DNA of 61,393 nucleotides from Spirochaetales bacterium (lineage in GTDB: Bacteria; Spirochaetota; GWE2-31-10; MWDO01). Every line of letters begins with the position of its first letter. Positions within the stretch are counted from its first letter, which is position 1. Location of the stretch: the NCBI GenBank assembly GCA_017540815.1, contig JAFYAI010000121.1, positions 1-61,393 on the forward strand, written 5' to 3'. This document shows positions 1 through 7,006 of the stretch, piece after piece. The position numbers and the translations under genes were made by a program. Under the pieces are notes generated by a model. The model made no database searches, had not been told where the DNA came from, and worked only from the letters and a program-made list of their open reading frames with translations.

Positions 1-222
1 ACGAAATAAATGTGCCATAACCGCCTTAAACATCACTATGAAAGCAATATACGGGAAACTAAAATATTCCAAAGCCAACATTACAGGGATATTGGACAGT
101 CCCAACCGAAAAAACGGCACAGGTATCACTATCCAATTCTCTATTACAGCGATGAATGCCGATACCGCTGCAAAAAAAGCGACTTGTCGGGTGTGTGTTG
201 AGGTTGTTATGTTTTTCCGCAT
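1..222 (-). CDS. Gx transporter family protein (Hpre_diP_synt_I-like), copy 1, 5' part only
   Basis: This is the first 74 codons of a membrane protein; the gene runs off the left edge of the window. Residues from about 13 on (RQVAFFAAVSAFIAVIENW) are nearly identical to the complete copy at 1879-2370, and the DNA matches closely from position 1 to about 195. The family (heptaprenyl diphosphate synthase component I/Gx transporters) are small integral membrane proteins thought to be substrate-binding parts of transporters. The ATG at 222 lies 18 nt after the stop of the AlbA_2 gene upstream, so the two are probably cotranscribed. The first 12 residues differ from copy 2, so the duplication ends near the start codon. 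Family assignment is by recognition of the sequence; the substrate is unknown. Confidence 0.75.
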   Translation of the reverse strand, partial: MRKNITTSTHTRQVAFFAAVSAFIAVIENWIVIPVPFFRLGLSNIPVMLALEYFSFPYIAFIVMFKAVMAHLFR

Positions 223-240
223 TGCTATCTTCAATCCTGA

Positions 241-1641
241 TTAAAAAATTTCCCAATGTCCATTCTTTGCACTTCCGATATAATGCACATTCGGCAGTTC
301 TTTTAACTTTCTTGCAACTGTTTTAATATTTATATTAAGAATTTCTGCAATATTTTGCCGAGTTATTTTAGGATTGTGTTTTATCAGTTCAAAAATGTGA
401 TCTTTCAATTCTGTATTTTGAGGGACATTTTGAAGGACATTTTGAGGGACATTTTGAAGGACATTTATTGTTTCCTGTTCTTTTTGGATAAGCGGTATTG
501 TTGTCTTGAAAACATCGCCTTCTTCTAATGTTGGCTCGCAATTGGAATATATTTTTGTAAATTTGTATAAATTATACACCCCTGAACCTAATGTGTCTGC
601 CCTGCCAATTTGCATAAAAAATTTGGCAATAAGCGGATTTTTAGGATATGGAGTAAACTTTCCCGGAGTTAATCTGCCAAATGTTGTTGCACGATTCCAA
701 TTTTCCGTATAAAGCATTTCTTTTGTGATTATAATTTTCGCAGGAAATGCACTTGCATATTCTCGATGGACAAGCATATTTGTTACAACCTCACGAGCAA
801 TGCTATCTCGAATGCTCGTAGAAATATTGTCCTGCAAAAAAAATCTATCGTCTGTATGTTTTTGAATAAATTGAATAAGCAAATCATACGCTTCTATAAG
901 ATTTGTTTCTACGATAAGTCTGTCATCATAACGATCTGGATTTTTATCACGGAATATTGCATCTGTCCTGTAAGCAGACAGGCAAGACTGAATAACCGTG
1001 TCTTTACCAAATAAAAGAACAGCTGCAAGATTAAATCCTTTTTGTCCGGTTAAAAAATTATCTTCATATAATCCTGCACTTTTGAAAAGTTCCATTTCAT
1101 CCATATCTTTCCATGGATGCTGCTCGTTTTTCAGCAGTGCAAGTCTTTTTACGATCGGAATCAAATCAAGCCGCAAATGATCTGTTGTAACATAAGGGAA
1201 AATTTGCCGCTCGTAGAAAGTATGGGATTTTCTGCTAAAAAGATTAGCAACAAGATCCGTAGATTTGGTAATATCTTGATCTGCATCTCCGTTTCGATCA
1301 TAAATCCTATTGTCGCAATATTCTACTTCAGAACTGACAGGAACATATACCCAAAGAATAGTTTTGTTCTCATATTCTATCTCTTCCAAGTTCAAGAACA
1401 ATGATGGTCGAATTTTAGTTGGATTATTGAGTGTATTAATAAAGTCCTTTTTTATTTTTGAAACAGAATCTTCATTTACACCAATAACCGTTGCATCATC
1501 ATCAACACCAAGTAAAATATGCCCGCCATAACGGTTAGAAAAAGAACACACTGTTTCAAATACGGAATTGCTTAAAGACGAACTACATTTTTTGTATTCC
1601 ACAGTGAAACCTTCGCCTTTTAAGAGTTGACTCAAATCCAT
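241..1641 (-). CDS. AlbA_2/Schlafen-type ATP-binding transcriptional regulator-like protein
   Basis: A 466-residue protein with three visible parts. The N-terminal third is an AlbA_2 (Schlafen-type) domain with the typical ETVCSFSN.YGGHILLGVDDD segment. The middle carries a GHKL-ATPase-like segment (DSIAREVVTNMLVHREY). The C-terminus is a winged helix-turn-helix (TRQNIAEILNINIKTVARKL). Just before the helix-turn-helix is an NVLQ/NVPQ repeat linker. Such proteins are often annotated as RecG-like or divergent AAA-4 regulators and are common in mobile and accessory regions. I chose the ATG at 1641, preceded by AGGA at a fair distance; an upstream in-frame start would add 16 hydrophobic residues and looks like read-through of leader DNA. 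It sits between two copies of the same transporter gene. Its target is unknown. Confidence 0.8.
   Translation of the reverse strand: MDLSQLLKGEGFTVEYKKCSSSLSNSVFETVCSFSNRYGGHILLGVDDDATVIGVNEDSVSKIKKDFINTLNNPTKIRPSLFLNLEEIEYENKTILWVYVPVSSEVEYCDNRIYDRNGDADQDITKSTDLVANLFSRKSHTFYERQIFPYVTTDHLRLDLIPIVKRLALLKNEQHPWKDMDEMELFKSAGLYEDNFLTGQKGFNLAAVLLFGKDTVIQSCLSAYRTDAIFRDKNPDRYDDRLIVETNLIEAYDLLIQFIQKHTDDRFFLQDNISTSIRDSIAREVVTNMLVHREYASAFPAKIIITKEMLYTENWNRATTFGRLTPGKFTPYPKNPLIAKFFMQIGRADTLGSGVYNLYKFTKIYSNCEPTLEEGDVFKTTIPLIQKEQETINVLQNVPQNVLQNVPQNTELKDHIFELIKHNPKITRQNIAEILNINIKTVARKLKELPNVHYIGSAKNGHWEIF
420..467 (-). repeat. Four 12-bp tandem repeats inside the AlbA_2 gene
   Basis: Four consecutive 12-bp units (GAGGGACATTTT alternating with GAAGGACATTTT) encode alternating NVLQ and NVPQ tetrapeptides in the linker before the C-terminal helix-turn-helix. 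Units are in frame, so copy-number change would alter linker length without breaking the gene. Confidence 0.85.
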
Positions 1642-1690
1642 ATTAAAACATCCTAATACGAAAAAAAAGATTTTACAATATTTCATCAAT

Positions 1691-1748
1691 AATTATAACA
1701 AAAAAAACAGAAAAAACAAGAGTTTTTTCTGTTTTTTTTGTTATAATT
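1691..1748. terminator. Perfect 27-bp-arm hairpin between transporter copy 2 and the AlbA_2 gene
   Basis: Arms 1691-1717 and 1722-1748 are exact inverse complements around a 4-nt loop. They consist of A-tracts and T-tracts and include TATAAT-like ends, so the element could end transcription in either direction. It lies 50 nt upstream of the AlbA_2 start, so it may separate that gene from the mntA-hepT-transporter operon. Confidence 0.6.
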
Positions 1749-1785
1749 TACGCTTTAGAGCCTCACCCCTGCCTACGGCATCCCA

Positions 1786-1817
1786 GCCGACGGCTATTTC
1801 ATCCCTGAGCCGTCGGC
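1786..1817. other. GC-rich inverted repeat after transporter copy 2
   Basis: Arms GCCGACGGCT (1786-1795) and AGCCGTCGGC (1808-1817) are exact inverse complements in a stretch (about 1760-1870) that is clearly more GC-rich than its surroundings. No T-tract follows, so I do not call it a terminator. No gene is visible in 1749-1878. Confidence 0.5.
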
Positions 1818-1878
1818 ACGCCCGACATCGTGTCGGTTGTCTCCACCGAAAACGACGGAGAAGGGGCGTGGTTGGTGT

Positions 1879-2370
1879 CTAGTAGTAAGGTAATAGAAAA
1901 TGGGCGTGATAAATCACGCCGGACACACAGCCGAGAGGCACAAGCATACTGCCGATCATCCTGACTGCCGACGGCGGCAGAAATACCAATGCAGTCATAA
2001 TCTGTGCCGCATTGTGTGCCAATGCAGACAGCACTGATACGGAGACAAAACTGACATGAGAGCGGCATATCTTCCAGAACGGATAGCACACCAACAGGTA
2101 CATCACATTGCCGGACAGTCCGATGAAGAACGGTATCGACAGCAGCGTCCCACGAAATAAATGTGCCATAACCGCCTTAAACATCACTATGAAAGCAATA
2201 TACGGGAAACTAAAATATTCCAAAGCCAACATTACAGGGATATTGGACAGCCCCAGCCGAAAAAAAGGCACAGGGATCACTATCCAATTCTCAATTACCG
2301 CGATGAATGCCGATACTGCCGCAAAAAAAGCGGCTTGTCTTGTGGTTGTTGAGGGCGATATGGTTTTCAT
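1879..2370 (-). CDS. Gx transporter family protein (Hpre_diP_synt_I-like), copy 2
   Basis: A 163-residue, very hydrophobic membrane protein with about five membrane segments. The N-terminal half is nearly identical to the copy at the left edge. Length is close to the family's usual 165-175 residues, so it looks essentially complete, though the C-terminal end (HAHFLLPYY) cannot be checked against the truncated copy. Its start codon overlaps the stop of the HepT-like gene by 4 bp (ATGA), giving likely translational coupling to the toxin-antitoxin genes. The role, import of a small molecule or isoprenoid-linked metabolism, is only suggested by family naming. Confidence 0.75.
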   Translation of the reverse strand: MKTISPSTTTRQAAFFAAVSAFIAVIENWIVIPVPFFRLGLSNIPVMLALEYFSFPYIAFIVMFKAVMAHLFRGTLLSIPFFIGLSGNVMYLLVCYPFWKICRSHVSFVSVSVLSALAHNAAQIMTALVFLPPSAVRMIGSMLVPLGCVSGVIYHAHFLLPYY

Positions 2371-2708
2371 TCTTCAACTAGTGCATCAAGTTTAACAACT
2401 AAATCCGGCAAAGGCTTAAAAATCGCTTCTGTAACAATATACCAATTTATACCTACATAATCGTGAATCAATCGGTGACGCATACCGGCTATCATATTCC
2501 ATGGAACATCAGGATGATTTTGCTTAAAACTGTTAGTAAGCTGATAAACCTGCTCTCCGATATTATACAGCGGTGTTGTAACTGTCCATTGTATAATCTG
2601 ATTGGAAGAAATCATATCTTTGTCTATCTTATTATCTTTAACATACTGCAAGAGTTCATGTGCATATTTGAGTATTATCTGAATTCTCTGATTGTCAGTA
2701 TATTTCAT
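2367..2708 (-). CDS. hepT: HepT-like HEPN ribonuclease toxin
   Basis: A 113-residue helical protein with the HEPN signature RX4HXY (RHRLIHDY, about residues 82-89). In the family this motif forms the RNase active site and its Tyr is the residue AMPylated by the partner MntA. The gene overlaps mntA by 4 bp upstream and the transporter gene by 4 bp downstream, so all three form a tightly coupled leftward operon. The role as toxin is by family; the catalytic Arg and His are intact. Confidence 0.85.
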   Translation of the reverse strand: MKYTDNQRIQIILKYAHELLQYVKDNKIDKDMISSNQIIQWTVTTPLYNIGEQVYQLTNSFKQNHPDVPWNMIAGMRHRLIHDYVGINWYIVTEAIFKPLPDLVVKLDALVEE

Positions 2709-3007
2709 GCTACTCTCACTTTTTCTCTCATTACAGCTTGATAAAACAAACTGTCTTTATTAATTTCGTGCACCTCGAAAGCATCAACGTCTTTGTGCAG
2801 AATGTATCTAAGTTCTTCTGCAAAAGCAAAGATATTGCACAGATCAAAATACTGTCCGCCAATAACGAAGAAATCAACATCACTGTCACAGTCAGCTTCA
2901 CCTCTTGCATAAGATCCGAATATATATACCTCATTAATGCGGTACTTTTGAGCAAGAGGCTTAACTGCTTCAACAATCTCATTAAATGTTAAAACTGTTT
3001 TATTCAT
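2705..3007 (-). CDS. mntA: MntA-like minimal nucleotidyltransferase antitoxin
   Basis: A 100-residue nucleotidyltransferase with the full GSX10DXD catalytic signature (GSYARGEADCDSDVD). In characterised MntA-HepT pairs the antitoxin transfers AMP groups to the HepT tyrosine. I chose the ATG at 3007, preceded by AAGGAA at good spacing; the open frame extends upstream by 51 residues but this would include A/T-rich leader sequence. Its stop overlaps the hepT start by 4 bp. Confidence 0.88.
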   Translation of the reverse strand: MNKTVLTFNEIVEAVKPLAQKYRINEVYIFGSYARGEADCDSDVDFFVIGGQYFDLCNIFAFAEELRYILHKDVDAFEVHEINKDSLFYQAVMREKVRVA

Positions 3008-3026
3008 TTTTTTGTTCCTTAAATAT

Positions 3027-3054
3027 ATTATAACAAAAAATCTGAAAAAAACAA
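3027..3054 (-). promoter_or_regulatory. Likely promoter of mntA-hepT-transporter operon
   Basis: On the minus strand, TTGTTT (3049-3054) and TATAAT (3027-3032) are 16 bp apart, placing a start about 15 nt upstream of the mntA ATG. Confidence 0.5.
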
Positions 3055-3146
3055 TATTAATTTTTAAGAAAATCAAGTATGAGCCGCCTGCGGTGGTACT
3101 TCGATTTTTGCAGGAAATTTTCATCCTATGTTTTTTTAATTTATAC

Positions 3147-3176
3147 TTGACAATCTGCAAATAATTATTATATAAT
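3147..3176 (+). promoter_or_regulatory. Sigma-70-type promoter for the 3390 gene
   Basis: Perfect TTGACA (3147-3152) and TATAAT (3171-3176) with an 18-bp spacer. Transcription would begin near 3183, leaving a leader of about 200 nt before the gene at 3390. Confidence 0.75.
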
Positions 3177-3212
3177 GTTCATAAGTCCGAGAAAGTGGAG
3201 TTAAATCATACA

Positions 3213-3386
3213 ATGAGAATATATTTTATTAATCCGCATCCCCATCCTATATATATCTATGTCGTAGTTAATACTGCTTTATTATTATCGCAGACTTTAT
3301 CAATAAGCAATTCAAAGCCGCGAAGTGCTGTTTTCGGCATTTCGAGGCTTTTATTTTTACTGTTCATTCATTTTAAGGAGGATTAA
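3213..3386 (+). promoter_or_regulatory. Leader with small ORF and attenuator-like hairpin
   Basis: The leader holds an ATG-started 57-codon frame (3213-3386, preceded by GGAG) ending 3 nt before the next start codon, and a hairpin with arms 3314-3328 and 3337-3351 (one mismatch, one wobble) followed by TTATTTTTA, like an intrinsic terminator. Both suggest control of the downstream gene, but the small frame has no recognisable protein features and may be chance. Confidence 0.35.
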
Positions 3387-3389
3387 ACA

Positions 3390-4010
3390 ATGAAGAACAA
3401 ACTGTTATTGATTATGGCAATACTTGTGCTATCGGTATTTGCCGCATTTGGTCAGGAATCCGAAAATTCGGCAGAGACTGCATCAACAGATCAGGTTGCC
3501 GCAGGAGCTGTGTCTGACTCTGACAAAGCTCCTGCACAAAGTGATATGTCAGGTCTGACCGACAAAGAAGCCGCTTATGCCGGGAAACTGACAGACAAGG
3601 GCATCGACATCTCGGACAGGCACAGCATGAAGAAGATCTTCGCAGGCAATTTGGCAGGCGGTATCGTATGTGCAGCACTCGGTGTGTGGTTCATCCCGAT
3701 GGGTGTCGGACTGCTGGGCTACGGTCTCTACGGGGCGCTGGTACTCAATGCTTACGGAGTAGCAGATTATGTGCCTGAATCTAATGCCGCATTTATCGCT
3801 GCTGCTGCGGTCGGAGGTATATTTTTGCTGGCAGGACTGATCCTTGCTCCCTGCAGTGCGATCGGATTCTCAGGTGCAGCCAAGACAAAGAAAATCTACG
3901 AAAAAACCGCCAAAGAGAAGTTATTCGCATTTATTCGCCGTGTCGGTATCGGCGGAGGCTATGACTACGAACACAAAGAAGTCACAATGGCTATGTCAGT
4001 CCGACTCTAA
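3390..4010 (+). CDS. Secreted or membrane protein with conserved GGGYDYEHKEVT C-terminus (family member A)
   Basis: A 206-residue protein with a signal peptide (first about 21 residues, ending AAFGQ), a polar Glu/Ala/Ser-rich spacer, then a membrane module with two hydrophobic stretches (about 90-115 and 130-155) and the C-terminal tail GGGYDYEHKEVTMAMSVRL. The same module and tail occur at the end of the proteins at 28608-29672 and 32553-33641, which have additional N-terminal domains. Before the first hydrophobic stretch all three share a pattern like LTDKE..Y.G...DKGIDI. An AAGGAGG ribosome-binding site fixes the start. I do not recognise a named family; the function is unknown. Confidence 0.8.
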   Translation: MKNKLLLIMAILVLSVFAAFGQESENSAETASTDQVAAGAVSDSDKAPAQSDMSGLTDKEAAYAGKLTDKGIDISDRHSMKKIFAGNLAGGIVCAALGVWFIPMGVGLLGYGLYGALVLNAYGVADYVPESNAAFIAAAAVGGIFLLAGLILAPCSAIGFSGAAKTKKIYEKTAKEKLFAFIRRVGIGGGYDYEHKEVTMAMSVRL

Positions 4011-4018
4011 ATTGCAAT

Positions 4019-4056
4019 AAAAAAATCAGTTTTTCTAACGAAAAACTGATTTTTTT
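4019..4056. terminator. Bidirectional terminator between the 3390 gene and smc
   Basis: Arms 4019-4035 and 4040-4056 form a 17-bp A-to-T hairpin (AAAAAAATCAGTTTTTC stem). It sits between convergent genes. Nearly the same hairpin recurs in the opposite orientation at 52772-52809. Confidence 0.85.
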
Positions 4057-4106
4057 AAACTGATTTTTTTATTGATAATTGTGAATTATGAATTGTGCAT
4101 TATCCA
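4057..4106. repeat. Dispersed AATTCATAATGCA-type short repeat
   Basis: Short A/T-rich 7-8 bp units (AATTGTG, AATTATG, AATTGTGCATTATCC) lie between the terminator and the smc stop. The same tail adjoins terminators at 20008-20040 and 52732-52770 and other gene ends in this window. Confidence 0.6.
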
Positions 4107-6908
4107 TTATCTAACCGTCACATCGCCCAGTTTCGCAGAGATGACTTTCGATATACCTTTCTGTTCCTGAGTAACACCATACATAACATCTGCGGCGGTC
4201 ATGGTCTTTTTATCATGCGTGATGATGACGAACTGGCTTGTATCTCTGAATTCATTAAGCAACTTAACAAACCTTGTGACATTCTCCTCATCAAGTGCCG
4301 CATCAATCTCATCAAGGATACAGAACGGAGACGGCTTAACGAGGAATGTAGAGAACATAAGCGAGATAGCAGTCATAGTTCTCTGACCACCCGAGAGCAG
4401 CGTTATGCTCTTGGCATTCTGTCCGGGCGGACGGGCTATAATATCTATACCGGTAGACAGCAAATTATTGGGATCTGTCAAAGTCATATCAGCATTACCG
4501 CCGTCGAAGAGTTTGCGGAACATCTGTCGAAAGTTAGTCTTGACCTGATTGAATGTCTTGACGAACAGTTCCTCAGAAATGCGATTAATATCTGCTATCA
4601 TCTCCAATATATCCTTGCGGGCTTTCTCAACATCTTCAAGCTGTTCTTTGAGCAGTTTATATCGATCTTCATAAAGTTTACATTCAGTTATAGCTGTTCT
4701 GTCCACACTGCCCAAAGCCTGTATCGACTGTCTTATATCCGAGAGTTCTTTGCGGACATCCTCATAAGGTCTGCCTGTGATGTATCCGCCTTTAGACTCG
4801 TATTCAGAGAGGTTGATGCTTTGATTTTCATAGAAACTCTCATATATACTGTTAATAGTCGAATCAAGCTCTGCAATCTTGACTTTCAGATTATTGATCT
4901 GATTGTTTTTATTCTCAAATCTCTGATTGACTTCTTTCATATAACGCTGTTCATCGCCCATCTTGGCATTCTCTTTCTGAATAGCATTTACGATCTCATT
5001 TATACGCTTAGTCAACTCGGTTTTTTTTGTTCTCAGCTGATTGAGGCTGTCCTCATAGTCCAGCTGCTGCTCTCGCAGTTCAGCGATCTTTTCTTCTATG
5101 AACCGGACCTTCTGTGTTGCTTCATCCCGGCTGGTTTCGATAATGCTTTTCTGCGAAAAGATCCGGCTGACTTCTTTGTCGAACGAATTATGCTGTTCAC
5201 GCATCTTTGTCATATTAAGGACAAGATTATGCAGCATATCTCTTGACTTGTCTTTCTTCTCTGAGAGCTGTCTGTTCTGCTCAAAGAGTCCGTCAGATTT
5301 CTCAGTGCATTCCCTGACTGCCTGCGATGCCTTCTGTATCTCATTCTCCACACGCTTCTTAGTCTGGATAGCACCTTCAGGACTAAACAGATTATCCATA
5401 AAGACTTCTGTAGTCTTGATATACGAGTTAATATCATTGTCTACCTCAGCAAATGTTGTTTCCAGATCAGCGATATGCTGCCGCAGATCTCCCAATATCC
5501 TCATCAGTTCAGTGGAGTTATTAGCCAGATAGTTTGACTTAATTATATCATCGATAAAAGCGGCACGCTCCGGCAATGCTTCATAGATCTTCCTGATATT
5601 GCTCTGCAGCCTATCTTTGATCGCAGTAATCTCTGTCGAATCCACATCGATCGAAGCAAGCATCTTATCGATCTGCTCTATCATTTTATCTGTGACATCT
5701 TTATGCTCTACACGCAGCTGTTCCAATGAAGTATTAAGTTCCGTAACACGGTTTTTCAGATTCTCGATCTCTTCTTCATTATCAGCCATCTGAGTTTCTG
5801 TATTCTTAATGTCATTCTCATAGAATGACTGCTCCTGCATCATCTGAGCAATCTTATCGGTAATGTCCTGCTTTGCCTGGTTGATACTGTCAAGTTCATC
5901 AGCGATCTCTTTGAGCCGTTTCTGTGCATTGGTAGCCCGATCAGTCTCAACTTTAAGATCAGTTCCCAGACTTATAAGGCGATCTTTTAACCCGCTCGAC
6001 TGAGACTCGATGATCTTAATATCCGAATCAATCTGGAATCCGTCTCTGTCCATATCAATTCTCTGCGTCTCCAAAGAATTGACTGCGATCATTCTGTCTG
6101 CTACATCACTCTGCAGACTGTCGATCTGCACCTTGATGTCATCAAGGTCCTTCTGTGCTTTATCCAACTCTTCAACATACTGAGACTTATTCTTTTTATG
6201 TCTGTCGATACGGTTGAGATTCAACTCTATCTCAAGCTCTTTTGCCTTGTCTTCATATTCTTCACATTTCTTGGCTTTCTCTGCTTTATCAACAGTTTTC
6301 TCATACAGGTTTTTTACTTCATTGAGCTGTATCTTAACCTTTGCAAGATTATCATCTGTTTCTGCGAGTTTGCGGTTAGACTCCTCCCGCTGTACGCGGT
6401 ACTTAGTTATACCTGCAGCCTCTTCTATGAGGTATCGCCTGTCCTCCGGTTTATTGGACAATATCAGGTCTATCTTGCCCTGCTCCATCACAGAGTAAGC
6501 CGACTTGCCGACTCCTGTATCGAAGAACAATGCCTGTATGTCTTTGAGTCTGACTTTTTGCTTATTGATATAATATTCATTTTCTCCGCTGGCATATATA
6601 ATACGGTCTATCTCCACTTCATCATACTGCTCAGGCAGAATGCCCTCATCATTGGCGATAGTCAGCCTAACCTCGGCACGACCCAATCCTTTATGAGACT
6701 CAGTACCTTTGAATATCACATCAGTCATACTGTCAGCTCGCAGCATAGATGTCTTCTGCTCACCGATAACCCACTTGATAGCATCTACAATATTTGATTT
6801 ACCACAACCGTTCGGTCCTACTATCGCCGATACGCCTTTGCCGAAATTCACCTCTGCCGGCTCACAGAATGACTTGAATCCGCTTAAATATAATTTTTTA
6901 AGAAACAT
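4107..6908 (-). CDS. smc: Chromosome partition protein SMC, apparently without a canonical hinge
   Basis: A 933-residue SMC ATPase that compacts and segregates the chromosome with ScpA/ScpB. Walker A GPNGCGKSN is at 31-39, the Q-loop region (SVMEQGKIDLIL) at about 139-150, signature LLSGGQRTM at 837-845, Walker B FCILDEID at 862-869 and a switch His in ITHD at about 896-899. Two long coiled coils lie between (about 165-410 and 510-770). Bacterial SMCs are usually about 1150-1190 residues; the middle (about 410-510) is helical and lacks the usual globular hinge with its Gly-rich motifs. RBS is GGAG. It may be a complete spirochaetal SMC with a reduced hinge, not a truncation, since both ATPase halves are intact. 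Confidence 0.93.
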   Translation of the reverse strand: MFLKKLYLSGFKSFCEPAEVNFGKGVSAIVGPNGCGKSNIVDAIKWVIGEQKTSMLRADSMTDVIFKGTESHKGLGRAEVRLTIANDEGILPEQYDEVEIDRIIYASGENEYYINKQKVRLKDIQALFFDTGVGKSAYSVMEQGKIDLILSNKPEDRRYLIEEAAGITKYRVQREESNRKLAETDDNLAKVKIQLNEVKNLYEKTVDKAEKAKKCEEYEDKAKELEIELNLNRIDRHKKNKSQYVEELDKAQKDLDDIKVQIDSLQSDVADRMIAVNSLETQRIDMDRDGFQIDSDIKIIESQSSGLKDRLISLGTDLKVETDRATNAQKRLKEIADELDSINQAKQDITDKIAQMMQEQSFYENDIKNTETQMADNEEEIENLKNRVTELNTSLEQLRVEHKDVTDKMIEQIDKMLASIDVDSTEITAIKDRLQSNIRKIYEALPERAAFIDDIIKSNYLANNSTELMRILGDLRQHIADLETTFAEVDNDINSYIKTTEVFMDNLFSPEGAIQTKKRVENEIQKASQAVRECTEKSDGLFEQNRQLSEKKDKSRDMLHNLVLNMTKMREQHNSFDKEVSRIFSQKSIIETSRDEATQKVRFIEEKIAELREQQLDYEDSLNQLRTKKTELTKRINEIVNAIQKENAKMGDEQRYMKEVNQRFENKNNQINNLKVKIAELDSTINSIYESFYENQSINLSEYESKGGYITGRPYEDVRKELSDIRQSIQALGSVDRTAITECKLYEDRYKLLKEQLEDVEKARKDILEMIADINRISEELFVKTFNQVKTNFRQMFRKLFDGGNADMTLTDPNNLLSTGIDIIARPPGQNAKSITLLSGGQRTMTAISLMFSTFLVKPSPFCILDEIDAALDEENVTRFVKLLNEFRDTSQFVIITHDKKTMTAADVMYGVTQEQKGISKVISAKLGDVTVR

Positions 6909-6943
6909 TACTTCGTTTACTCCGATTAGAATGGGGGTATTAT

Positions 6944-6988
6944 AGCAAAAAACACAAAAAAATCAAAGATTTTTTTGTGTTTTTTGCT
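6944..6988. terminator. Hairpin terminator between fliD and smc
   Basis: Arms 6944-6964 and 6968-6988 (AGCAAAAAACACAAAAAAATC) are exact inverse complements with a 3-nt loop. On the minus strand it follows the fliD stop and precedes the smc start. Confidence 0.8.
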
Positions 6989-7006
6989 AAGCAGATATGC
7001 AGCTTA

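Noticed and set aside
420..467. Short tandem repeat as a possible CRISPR fragment
   Set aside because: Units are 12 bp without spacers and lie in a coding frame.
4095..5246. Long plus-strand frame opposite smc
   Set aside because: It is the complement of the smc coding sequence, has no ribosome-binding site and shows no protein family features.
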